Below are positions 41,684 to 49,805 of a stretch of DNA of 64,000 nt, piece after piece. The first letter of the stretch is position 1. Every line of letters starts with the position of its first letter. Source of the DNA: JAPWJZ01 sp041287865 (GTDB lineage: Bacteria > Pseudomonadota > Alphaproteobacteria > Micavibrionales > UBA2020); the NCBI GenBank assembly GCA_041287865.1, contig JBGGMV010000097.1, positions 38,847-102,846 of the forward strand. Reading direction: 5' to 3'. The position numbers and the translations under genes are program-made. The notes under the pieces were generated by a model. That model worked only from the letters and a program-made list of their open reading frames with translations. It was not told where the DNA came from and made no database searches.

Positions 41684-43894
41684 TTATTTGCGCCACTGCA
41701 CAGAGGCCGATTTCAGCCTGTCGGAGGCGGGGCCTGCATGGATGATAAATTCGCCTGCCTCCCACACATGTTCCAAACTGCTGTCGTAGAATTTCAGCAT
41801 ATCGGTGGTGACGGTGAAAACAACCTCGCGGCGCTCGCCCGGCTGCAGGAAAATTTTCTCGTAGCCGCGCAAAATTTTGACAGCTCGCGTGACGCTGGCG
41901 ACCGGATCGCTGATATAAAGCTGCACCACCTCGCCGCCCGCGTATTTGCCGGTATTGGTCACGGTGATGCGGGCCTGCAGGTTTCCCTCGCCCTGCATGG
42001 CCGTATTTGAAAGCGAGAGATCGCCATATTCAAACGAGGTATAGCTGAGCCCATGGCCAAAGGCATAAAGCGGCGTGTTTTCGACATCAAGGTAGCGGGA
42101 CTTGAATTTCCCCTCCGGCCCTTCGGTGCCCAGATAAGGGCGACCGGTGTTTTTCTGCGCGTAGTAAATCGGCACCTGCCCGACATTGCGCGGGAAGGTC
42201 ATGGTGAGTTTCGCGGCGGGGTTATGATGGCCGAACAGCGTGTCTGCGATGCCATTGCCCGCTTCCGTCCCGCCGAACCATGCGGCAAGGATGGCGGGGA
42301 AGTTTGCATCTTCCCATGACAGGTCGAGCGGACGGCCGCTCATCACCACCAGCGCGACGGGTTTGCCGGTGGCGGCCAGCGCCTTCAATAACGGCAATTG
42401 ATCGGGCGGGATGCGGATATCGCTGCGGCTGGCGGATTCACCGGACATTTCCTGCGCTTCGCCCACGACGGCGACGGTTATATCGGCGGCTTTCGCGGCG
42501 GCGACGGCTTCGGCGATCAGCTCCGCTTGCGGGCGCGGATCGATATCGATGCGGTTATTGCCGAAGATGGCGACGCGTTCGGCAACCTTGGCGCTGTCGG
42601 TAATATTCGCTCCCCTCGCGTAAATGATCTTGGCATCGCCCGCTGCTGCCTTGATGCCCTCCAGCACCGTGACACAATCTTTCCATTCGCCGGCGACGGC
42701 CCATGTGCCCGGCATATTCTTGCGGTCATCGGCCAAGGGGCCCACGACGGCAATCGTGCCGGATTTTTTGAGCGGCAATATGGCCTTGTCGTTTTTCAGC
42801 AATACGCAGGATTGCGCGGCAAAATCACGTGCGGCGGCGCGATGCTCGGGGCAGAGGATTTTTTCCGCTTCGCGTTTTTTATCGAGGTAACGGTAAGGAT
42901 CATCGAACAGGCCAAGGCTATGCTTGGCCTCAAGGATACGGCGGCAGGCAGCGTCAATGTCATCCTGCGTAACAGTCCCCTCCTCCAGCGACTGTTTCAG
43001 CGTAGTCAAAAATCCTTCGCCCACCATATCCATATCGGTGCCGGCCTTGAGCGCGAGCGCCGAAACATCCTTCAACCCGCCCATGCCATGCACCGTCATT
43101 TCGTTGATGGCGGTGTAATCGGTTACCACCAGCCCACCAAAGCCCCAGTCGCGGCGCAAGACATCGGTCAGCAGCCAGCGGTTGCCGCTGGCGGGGATGC
43201 CATCGACGTCGTTAAAGGCTGTCATTACAGTTGCGGCACCCGCATCGACAGCAGCGCGGTAGGGCGGGAAGTAATCTTCGTACATGCGGATACGGCTCAT
43301 ATCGACCGTGTTGTATTCGCGGCCCGCTTCGGGCGCGCCGTAAAGCGCGAAATGCTTGACGCAGGCAAGCACTGTATCGTGGCGCGCAAGGTCGTCATCC
43401 TGATAGCCCTGCACCATCGCGGCGGCGACTCGGGCGCCCAGCCATGCGTCCTCACCCGCGCCTTCCGCCACGCGGCCCCAGCGGGCGTCGCGCGAAATAT
43501 CAACCATGGGGGAAAACGTCCAGTGGATGCCCTCTGCCGAAGCCTCGACCGCGGCGAGTCGCGCGGATTTTCTCACGCGTTCAAGATCCCACATGCAGGA
43601 CAGCGCCAACGGAATGGGAAAAACCGTCTTGTGACCGTGGATCACATCAAGCCCGAAAATCAGCGGAATTTTAAGCCGCGATTCTTGAACGGCAATATCC
43701 TGCCAGGGCTTGACGTTGTCGATGCCCCAGCAGCCGAACAGCCCGCCGACGCGGCCGGTGCGGATTTTACCGCCGGCGTCTTTCGTCACCTCCGCGCCTG
43801 TATTCGAAAAGCCGCCGGGCGCAATCAGGTTCAGCTGGCCGATTTTCTCGTCCAGCGTCATCTGCGCCATCAATGCCGATATGAATTTTTCCAT
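41684..43894 (-). CDS. GH3 beta-glucosidase
   Basis: The product has 736 residues with the full BglX-like layout: TIM barrel (1-340) with the nucleophile aspartate in LVVTDYTAINEM, alpha/beta sandwich (370-580; KNDKAILPL, SGRPLDLSW), and C-terminal fibronectin III-like domain (YTSFEYGDLSLS, then GEVVQLYI). It releases terminal beta-linked glucose. No signal peptide, so probably cytosolic, unlike many periplasmic BglX proteins. Pairing with the GH144-like gene suggests beta-1,2-gluco-oligosaccharides as substrate. It starts 44 nt after the histidine kinase stop. Confidence 0.88.
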   Translation of the reverse strand: MEKFISALMAQMTLDEKIGQLNLIAPGGFSNTGAEVTKDAGGKIRTGRVGGLFGCWGIDNVKPWQDIAVQESRLKIPLIFGLDVIHGHKTVFPIPLALSCMWDLERVRKSARLAAVEASAEGIHWTFSPMVDISRDARWGRVAEGAGEDAWLGARVAAAMVQGYQDDDLARHDTVLACVKHFALYGAPEAGREYNTVDMSRIRMYEDYFPPYRAAVDAGAATVMTAFNDVDGIPASGNRWLLTDVLRRDWGFGGLVVTDYTAINEMTVHGMGGLKDVSALALKAGTDMDMVGEGFLTTLKQSLEEGTVTQDDIDAACRRILEAKHSLGLFDDPYRYLDKKREAEKILCPEHRAAARDFAAQSCVLLKNDKAILPLKKSGTIAVVGPLADDRKNMPGTWAVAGEWKDCVTVLEGIKAAAGDAKIIYARGANITDSAKVAERVAIFGNNRIDIDPRPQAELIAEAVAAAKAADITVAVVGEAQEMSGESASRSDIRIPPDQLPLLKALAATGKPVALVVMSGRPLDLSWEDANFPAILAAWFGGTEAGNGIADTLFGHHNPAAKLTMTFPRNVGQVPIYYAQKNTGRPYLGTEGPEGKFKSRYLDVENTPLYAFGHGLSYTSFEYGDLSLSNTAMQGEGNLQARITVTNTGKYAGGEVVQLYISDPVASVTRAVKILRGYEKIFLQPGERREVVFTVTTDMLKFYDSSLEHVWEAGEFIIHAGPASDRLKSASVQWRK

Positions 43895-43938
43895 GCGCGC
43901 AGTCTATACAACCTGCGCGCCGCATAAAAGCGGTTTAA

Positions 43939-45072
43939 TCAGTATTTGGGAAGAGAAAAGAAGAAAGACGCGCCTTCGCCGGGCGCCGATTCCACCCAGA
44001 TGCGCCCGCCGTGCATCTGCACGACCTGCTTGCAGATAGACAGGCCAAGGCCTGAGCCTTCAACCTCGTCCTTCGAATGCAGCCGCTGGAAGGGTTCAAA
44101 CACCTGCTTGTGATATTCGGGGGCGATGCCCTGCCCGTTGTCGGAGACGCAGAAGATGAATTCGTTGCCCTTCTCCTCCGCCTTGACGCTGATTTCCGGC
44201 GTGGCGGCGCCGCGATACTTTATTGCGTTCGACAGCAGGTTCTGCATCACCAGCTTGAGAAGCATGGGGCAGGCCTTCACGACCGGCAGGCGGCCGATAG
44301 TGATTTTCGCACCGCTTTCCGTCACCGATTCCTCCAGTACTTCCATCGCCTCTTGCGTGATAACCGTGGAATCGACATAGCTTTTGTTCTTCACGCTGTC
44401 CCGCGCTTCGGAATAGGCGAGCAGCCCGTCAATCAGCTGGCGCAGGCGTTCGGCATTGACCATCAGACGCTGAACATATTTATGGCCATCGGCATTCAGC
44501 TGGTCACCGCATTCGTCCTTCAGCAGGCCGCAATAGGTGGTGATATGGCGGAGCGGCGCCTTGAGATCGTGCGACGCCATATGCGCGAAATCGCCAAGGG
44601 CCTTGCAGGATTTTTCAAGTTCCTCGTGGGTTGCCTCGGCTTCATGCCGCAGGCGGGATTTTTCGGCGGCGTTCAACACGCAGCGCGCGATGGAGGCGCC
44701 GCTGATCTTGCTCTTCGGCATATAATCACTGGCGCCGAGCCGCAGGGCCTCGGCCGCTGTTTCCTCGTCGCCGCGGCCGGTCACCATGACGATGGCCGTG
44801 TCCTTCAGTACAGGGTCGCTGCGCAGGGTCGCGAGAAAGCCGATACCGCTGCCGTCGGGCAGGTCATGATCGAGGATGATGCAATCCATGGGGGCGGTGC
44901 GGGCGATGTCGATGCCGTTCTGCACGCTGTCGGCCTCCAGCACTTCAAACCTGCGGGAACCGGCGCGCAACAGGCGGCGGTAATGTGCGCGGTCATCGGC
45001 GCAATCGTCGACGACGAGCACTTTGAGCGGCCTGTGTGCCGGAGACAGTTGGGTGTCTGCGTTATTCTCCAT
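43939..45072 (-). CDS. REC-HisKA-HATPase soluble sensor kinase
   Basis: The product has 377 residues without membrane segments. An N-terminal receiver domain (about 15-140; LVVDDCADDR, phospho-Asp in CIILDHDLPDG) is followed by a HisKA domain with the histidine in MASHDLKAPLRHI and an HATPase domain (NLLSNAIKYRG, DNGQGIAP, GSGLGLSI). Such proteins relay signals from another kinase or respond to a cytosolic partner. It faces two stand-alone receivers at 45311 and 45817. A near-perfect EcfG-type promoter precedes it, so expression may rise in the general stress response. Confidence 0.9.
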   Translation of the reverse strand: MENNADTQLSPAHRPLKVLVVDDCADDRAHYRRLLRAGSRRFEVLEADSVQNGIDIARTAPMDCIILDHDLPDGSGIGFLATLRSDPVLKDTAIVMVTGRGDEETAAEALRLGASDYMPKSKISGASIARCVLNAAEKSRLRHEAEATHEELEKSCKALGDFAHMASHDLKAPLRHITTYCGLLKDECGDQLNADGHKYVQRLMVNAERLRQLIDGLLAYSEARDSVKNKSYVDSTVITQEAMEVLEESVTESGAKITIGRLPVVKACPMLLKLVMQNLLSNAIKYRGAATPEISVKAEEKGNEFIFCVSDNGQGIAPEYHKQVFEPFQRLHSKDEVEGSGLGLSICKQVVQMHGGRIWVESAPGEGASFFFSLPKY

Positions 45073-45136
45073 ACTTCTATCTTACCACACACCGGCATTT
45101 TACAGGTCATATTTCAGCGAAATATCTTCCCTAAAA

Positions 45137-45161
45137 AACGTCTCAAATTTGAAATAGTTCC
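45137..45161 (-). promoter_or_regulatory. EcfG-consensus promoter of the sensor kinase
   Basis: Minus strand GGAAC (45161-45157), 16-nt spacer, CGTT (45140-45137): an exact match to the alphaproteobacterial general stress consensus. The start would be near 45130, about 57 nt before the kinase ATG. The 238-nt divergent region 45073-45310 is otherwise AT-rich, with no gene. Confidence 0.5.
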
Positions 45162-45310
45162 AATCATAATTTCAGCACATGTTAAGGGCTTACGTGTTAG
45201 TCTTATAATTAGAAAAACAATGATTATTTGTCACTGGCATTGATTTTTTAAGCGGCCTGTAGGGGGGCCATCCTCGCAACTTTTTTTTACGGCGGACTTG
45301 GCTGCTGGGG

Positions 45311-45802
45311 ATGCTAAACAACATGATGCACCGGATTGAAAGCGAAGCGGCCCGTGCCGCGCCGATGGCTGCAGTTGCGCGCATGCGCCGCCCTATTGCG
45401 GTTGTCGACGACGATGCCGACGACCGGCAGGCGCTGAAACGCGAGCTGCAATTCCTGCTGGGCGATTTGCCCGTGCTGCCCTTTCACTCTGGCGACGCGC
45501 TGATCAATTTCCTGCAGGAACACGGCAACCAAAGCGAGAAGCCCGGCCTGATCCTGCTAGACCTGCGGATGGCGGGAATCGGGGGCCTGAGGACCTTGAA
45601 ATACCTGCACTCGCACATCGCGCTCTCGGATATTCCCGTGATGGTGATCTCGGGCTCGCGCGATATGCTGGAGATCAGCCATGCGCTGCAATATGGCGCG
45701 CGGGCCGTGCTGCAAAAGCCCCTGTCGCGCTATGAATTTATCAAGGCACTACAGTCGCTGACGCCCGGCGATGAAGAAACCCCGCCCGACCAGGCGGAGT
45801 AG
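45311..45802 (+). CDS. Single-domain response regulator 1
   Basis: The product has 163 residues, a receiver domain alone: acidic pocket VVDDDADD, phospho-acceptor aspartate in LILLDLRMAG, conserved Ser/Thr in VMVISGS and the lysine in LQKPLS. It has no output domain, so it probably acts by protein contact or in a phosphorelay. The start is uncertain: ATG 45311, or 45323/45326, which sit at better spacing from the GGGG upstream. Operon with the receiver at 45817 (14-nt gap). Confidence 0.87.
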   Translation: MLNNMMHRIESEAARAAPMAAVARMRRPIAVVDDDADDRQALKRELQFLLGDLPVLPFHSGDALINFLQEHGNQSEKPGLILLDLRMAGIGGLRTLKYLHSHIALSDIPVMVISGSRDMLEISHALQYGARAVLQKPLSRYEFIKALQSLTPGDEETPPDQAE

Positions 45803-45816
45803 AAGGGAGAGCCCGG

Positions 45817-46293
45817 ATGCAAAAAGAAAACAATCCTGTCACAGAACAGGACAACGTGACGCCTGCGGAATGCCGCGTGCTGCTGGTCGAGGACGACGAA
45901 GACGACCGCATTTTCGGCAAGGCCCAGCTGGACGCCTGCCCGCAGGTATCGGAAGTGAAATGCTTCGGCGACGGCGACGAGCTGATCCGCTACATGAACG
46001 AGCAGGGATTTGACGACCATACCGTCCTCTGCATGACGCCCACCATCATCATCGTCGACCTGAACATGCCCCGCATCGACGGATTCAAGATATTGCAGCG
46101 GCTGAAATCGGATCCTTTCCTGAAAGAGATTCCGGTCGCCGTGCTGTCGGGGCAACTGAACTATCAAACCATGCACCGCGCAATGGAACTTGGCGCCGAC
46201 GCCATCCTGCGCAAGCCGCTGCGCACCGACAAGCTGACGGAGTGCCTGAAGCACGCCTGGCAATGGCCGACGCGCGATATGTGGATGGCCTGA
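45817..46293 (+). CDS. Single-domain response regulator 2 (Rcp1-like)
   Basis: The product has 158 residues; receiver-only, with LLVEDDEDDR, phospho-Asp in IIIVDLNMPRIDG, VLSG and the lysine in LRKPL. This resembles the small regulators paired with phytochrome kinases (Rcp1 group), but no photosensor gene is in view. AAGGGAGA lies about 8 nt before the ATG and touches the end of the previous gene. The REC-kinase opposite is the natural partner. Confidence 0.88.
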   Translation: MQKENNPVTEQDNVTPAECRVLLVEDDEDDRIFGKAQLDACPQVSEVKCFGDGDELIRYMNEQGFDDHTVLCMTPTIIIVDLNMPRIDGFKILQRLKSDPFLKEIPVAVLSGQLNYQTMHRAMELGADAILRKPLRTDKLTECLKHAWQWPTRDMWMA

Positions 46294-46321
46294 AACCATC
46301 GGCACATGAATGGCGTAATGC

Positions 46322-46350
46322 TTGACAGCGCAAGCGGGTCTTCATACAGT
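46322..46350 (+). promoter_or_regulatory. Sigma-70 promoter of the alpha/beta hydrolase
   Basis: TTGACA (46322-46327), 17-nt spacer, TACAGT (46345-46350), about 40 nt before the ATG at 46390. The -35 is a perfect consensus and the spacing ideal. Confidence 0.65.
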
Positions 46351-46389
46351 CTGGTTGCGCAAGCCTTTCTGTAACCGCGAGCACCTGTC

Positions 46390-47274
46390 ATGAAAACCGG
46401 CACTCCCGCCGACAAGCCGACGGCCATCAAACGTGTCGATATTCCCTATGGCGGCGGCAAGCCCGTGCCGCTGTGCTATGCGGAATGGGAGCCGATCGAC
46501 GTTTACAAGGGCACTGTCGTCGCCGTGCACGGCCTGACACGCCAGAAGCGCGATTTCGATTATATCGCCACGGCGCTGGCCAATAACGGATATAAAGTGC
46601 TGGCGGTCGACGCGCCTGGGCGCGGCGGCAGCGGCAAGATGTACGACCCCAATGCCTATAACCTCGACGTCTATGCCGATATTTTCAACCTGTTCCTGAA
46701 ACAGCTGAGCCTGCAGCGCGTGCACTGGATCGGCACCTCAATGGGCGGCCTGATCGCACTTAAAATGGCGGAGAAAGGCCTCGGCTCAAAATTACGCTCT
46801 CTCACCCTCGTCGATATCACGCACAAACCGAACCACGCGGGTTGCATCAGGCTTACCGGCTATATCACCGAAAACCTGCCGACCTTCCAGAGCATCGAGC
46901 AGTACACGGAAATTTTGAAGAAGAACCTGCCCATCGGCCCCGTGCCCGATTACGTCTGGCGGCATTACGCGCAGCACCAGCTGAAAAAATCCGGCGATGT
47001 TTACGCCTTCCACTTCGACCCGAAAATCGCGCGCATGGCCGTGCCGGGGTTGAAGGCCGGCGTTGACCTGACGGCAGGCTTGCAAAAAATTGAATGTCCC
47101 GTCGCGCTTGTGGCCGGCGGAAAATCGGATCTCTGCACCGCCGCCGAGATTGCGGATTTGAAAGCGTTGAAGCCTGATTTGAAGCTCTTCACCGATGAAG
47201 AAGCAGGCCATGTGCCCGCGCTGGCCGATAGTGCGGCGCAACAATTCGTCTTTAACTTCATCAGCAATTCCTGA
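46390..47274 (+). CDS. Alpha/beta hydrolase
   Basis: The product has 294 residues, cytosolic. The fold is indicated by VVAVHGLTRQKRDF (oxyanion region), the nucleophile elbow G-T-S-M-G in HWIGTSMGG, VDAPGRGGSGK, and the C-terminal catalytic histidine in AGHVPAL. Closest in character to the proline-iminopeptidase/haloalkane-type esterases. Substrate not predictable. It has its own sigma-70 promoter and stands alone. Confidence 0.85.
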   Translation: MKTGTPADKPTAIKRVDIPYGGGKPVPLCYAEWEPIDVYKGTVVAVHGLTRQKRDFDYIATALANNGYKVLAVDAPGRGGSGKMYDPNAYNLDVYADIFNLFLKQLSLQRVHWIGTSMGGLIALKMAEKGLGSKLRSLTLVDITHKPNHAGCIRLTGYITENLPTFQSIEQYTEILKKNLPIGPVPDYVWRHYAQHQLKKSGDVYAFHFDPKIARMAVPGLKAGVDLTAGLQKIECPVALVAGGKSDLCTAAEIADLKALKPDLKLFTDEEAGHVPALADSAAQQFVFNFISNS

Positions 47275-47402
47275 AACAAAATTTCTTGAACGCGGTTTCA
47301 GGCGCGTGACGCGGCGCAACATCTACGCCTATGGAAAGATTTTAGCGCAAAACGAAATAAAAGAAGCCGTTTTTTCCCATACAGCATGTGACAGGGAAAG
47401 CT

Positions 47403-47422
47403 GATTCAGGTTATGCTGAATC
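47403..47422. repeat. Perfect 7-bp inverted repeat
   Basis: GATTCAG (47403-47409) and CTGAATC (47416-47422) around a 6-nt loop, about 32 nt before the small gene at 47455. It may be an operator or a leader hairpin. The remaining intergenic stretch 47275-47402 shows nothing else clear. Confidence 0.4.
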
Positions 47423-47454
47423 GCTTTTACCGCTTGCAGGAAAGGAAGGACGAT

Positions 47455-47640
47455 ATGCCGCAGAAGAACGCCACCACCGCCGTGAAGAACGACGAGACCA
47501 CCACACGCGTCACCTCTGCCCGTTCCTTCTATCGCAACGGCCTCGCCACCCGCGACCCGCGCACGGTATCGCTGGTGCCCAGCAACAACGATCCGCTGCT
47601 GGAAAAAGAATCCGATTGCTGCTCGCGCGCGACGGATTAA
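47455..47640 (+). CDS. Small hypothetical protein, 61 residues
   Basis: Unrecognised, hydrophilic, rich in Thr, Arg and Asn, with a CC pair near the end (ESDCCSRATD). The ATG at 47455 has GGAAGGA about 6 nt upstream, a strong ribosome site, preferred over the in-frame ATG at 47413 that falls inside the inverted repeat. It ends 10 nt before the convergent M3 peptidase gene. Confidence 0.55.
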   Translation: MPQKNATTAVKNDETTTRVTSARSFYRNGLATRDPRTVSLVPSNNDPLLEKESDCCSRATD

Positions 47641-47650
47641 TTAGCTTACA

Positions 47651-49795
47651 TTACCCGAATTTTTTGGCAGGCGGTTTCGGCGCATTGCCGTTGGCTGGCT
47701 GTTTTTCGTCCGGCAACAGGCCTTCGCGGCGATAGAGCGCTTTCGGGTCGGGCTCGCGGCCCATCATTTCCTTGTACAATTCCATCGGCTCCACCTGCCC
47801 GCCCTTGGCGTAGATGGTCTCGCGCAGTTTTTCGGCCAGCTCCTTGTTGTAGAGGTCGTTCTTGAAGGCCGAGAAAACATCGGCGTCCAGCACTTCCGAC
47901 CATTTATAGCCGTAGTAGCCGGCGGCATATTCGTCGCTCATGAACAGGTGGTGGAACGAAGGGCTCATCGCGCCCGAACGATCGAAGGGCATCAGGCCCT
48001 TGCCGACTTTATCTTCAAGCGCTTCAACGGTGGACAAGTCTTTCGGGTCGGTCGTGTGCCATGCCATATCGAGTTTCGATCTGAACGTCATGCGCACGCC
48101 ACGATAACCGGCGTCGAAGTTTTCCATGTCGGCAAGCTTTTGCACCATGTCGGCGGGAATGCTCTCGCCGGTCTGGTAATGTTTGGCGAAGGTATCCAGC
48201 ACCTTCTGCTCCCAGACCCAGTTTTCCTGCAGCTGTGACGGAAGCTCGACAAAATCGCCTTTGACGCGGTAGCCGGTCAGCAATTGGTAGCGGCCCTTGC
48301 CCAGCAGCGCGTGGCAGGCATGGCCGAATTCGTGGAAGACCGTGGTGGCCTCCGACATCGACAGCAGCGTGGGCGCATCGCCCGTCGGTTTCTGGAAGTT
48401 GCAGCAATTGATAACGATGGCCGGCTGGTCCTGCCCGTTTTCATCAAGCCCGCGGTTGCGGAAGATTTCCATCCAGGCGCCGTTTTTCTTCAGGCCCGGA
48501 CGCGCGTAATAATCGCCATAGAACAAGCCCAGCGTCTCGCCGGATTTTTTGTCCTTTACCTCGAACACGCGCACGTCTTCGTGGAAGACGGGATATTCGC
48601 CCTTTTTCTTTTCCTCGAAGGTAACGCCGAACATCTTTTCGGCATGGGTTTTCAGGCCGTCGAGCACGTTGTCGAGCGTCAGGTAAGGCCGCGCGGCCTC
48701 CGCCTCCATCTTGAAGGTTTCTTCCTTCAGCTTGCGGCTGTAGTAGGACATATCGTATTCCTGCAAATCGGCGACGCCGTCTTTGGCGGCATAATCGCGC
48801 ACTTTCTGCAGGAAGGCGTCGGAGGCGGGTTTATACACGCGCTCGTTATCGTCGAGGAAATCCATCACCGCCTTGGGCGTTTTGGCCATTTTCTCGTCGA
48901 GCATAAAGGAGGCGAAATCGTCGAAGCCCAGCAGCTGCGCCTTTTCATGGCGCGCCTTGGCGATTTCAAGAATGACGGGGCGGTTGTCGTAGGCGCCGCC
49001 GACGGCGATATTGCTCTGCGCCGTCAAAATCTCTTCGCGCAGCTTGCGGTTTTCGGCATAGGCCATCAGGTCGGTCGGCGGGGGCGACAGGCGGATCAGC
49101 CACTGGCCCTTCAGCCCCGCTTTGTCGGCGGCGGCGGCATAACCGTCGATCAACCGTTGCGGCACGCCCTTCAAATCGTTTTCGTCGGTGATGACTTTCT
49201 GGTATTCGCCCGTGGCATTCACGAGGTTGTTGCTGAATTGCGTGTAAAGGCCGGAAAGCTTCTGGTTCAGCCCTGCCAGTTTTTCCTTGTCGCTGCGGGT
49301 TTCGCCTGCGGTCGGCGTATCCGACAGCAGCGCGCCGGAGCGCACGAAGGTTTTGTAAATCTCGGTCGTCAGCATCAACTGGTCGGGGTCGAGGTTCAGC
49401 GTATCGCGCGCGTCATAAACGGCCTTCACGCGGTCGAACAGTTTCTTGTCCATCAACACTTCGTCGGTGAAACCGACGGCCATGCCCTCCAGCTCCGCCG
49501 ACATGGCGCGCATTTCGGGGCCGCCGTTGGCCAGCAGGATGTTGAAGAACACGCCCGTCACCCGCGCCATCTGGTCGCCGATGCAGCGTTTTTCGCCGAT
49601 CATCGAATAGCGCATGGCGGCGATGGTGTTTTCAAACGTCGGCGGGTTGCGGTTTTCCTTGATCGCGTCGATATCCTGCCGCGCGGAAGCGATGGCCTGC
49701 TCGAACGCGGGCTTGTAATGTTCAGGCTTCACGGAGGCGAGCGGCGGCGCGCCGTTCTTCAGGTCGAATTCCTTGAGGAGCGGGTTGTCGGACAT
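47651..49795 (-). CDS. M3 family metallopeptidase (Dcp/OpdA-like), copy 1
   Basis: Zinc oligopeptidase, 714 residues, cytosolic (no signal peptide). The HExxH motif is in VFHEFGHACHALL, with the downstream glutamate region ENFDAGYRGVRM typical of the family. Family members cut short peptides or remove C-terminal dipeptides. ATG 49795 is preferred because AAAGGG lies 7 nt upstream and the N-terminus then matches those of the two neighbours (NPLL, then APPL); the in-frame start at 49873 adds an Arg/Thr stretch inside the next gene. The gap to the upstream M3 gene is 10 nt. Confidence 0.92.
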   Translation of the reverse strand: MSDNPLLKEFDLKNGAPPLASVKPEHYKPAFEQAIASARQDIDAIKENRNPPTFENTIAAMRYSMIGEKRCIGDQMARVTGVFFNILLANGGPEMRAMSAELEGMAVGFTDEVLMDKKLFDRVKAVYDARDTLNLDPDQLMLTTEIYKTFVRSGALLSDTPTAGETRSDKEKLAGLNQKLSGLYTQFSNNLVNATGEYQKVITDENDLKGVPQRLIDGYAAAADKAGLKGQWLIRLSPPPTDLMAYAENRKLREEILTAQSNIAVGGAYDNRPVILEIAKARHEKAQLLGFDDFASFMLDEKMAKTPKAVMDFLDDNERVYKPASDAFLQKVRDYAAKDGVADLQEYDMSYYSRKLKEETFKMEAEAARPYLTLDNVLDGLKTHAEKMFGVTFEEKKKGEYPVFHEDVRVFEVKDKKSGETLGLFYGDYYARPGLKKNGAWMEIFRNRGLDENGQDQPAIVINCCNFQKPTGDAPTLLSMSEATTVFHEFGHACHALLGKGRYQLLTGYRVKGDFVELPSQLQENWVWEQKVLDTFAKHYQTGESIPADMVQKLADMENFDAGYRGVRMTFRSKLDMAWHTTDPKDLSTVEALEDKVGKGLMPFDRSGAMSPSFHHLFMSDEYAAGYYGYKWSEVLDADVFSAFKNDLYNKELAEKLRETIYAKGGQVEPMELYKEMMGREPDPKALYRREGLLPDEKQPANGNAPKPPAKKFG

Positions 49796-49805
49796 GTGCG
49801 GCCCT

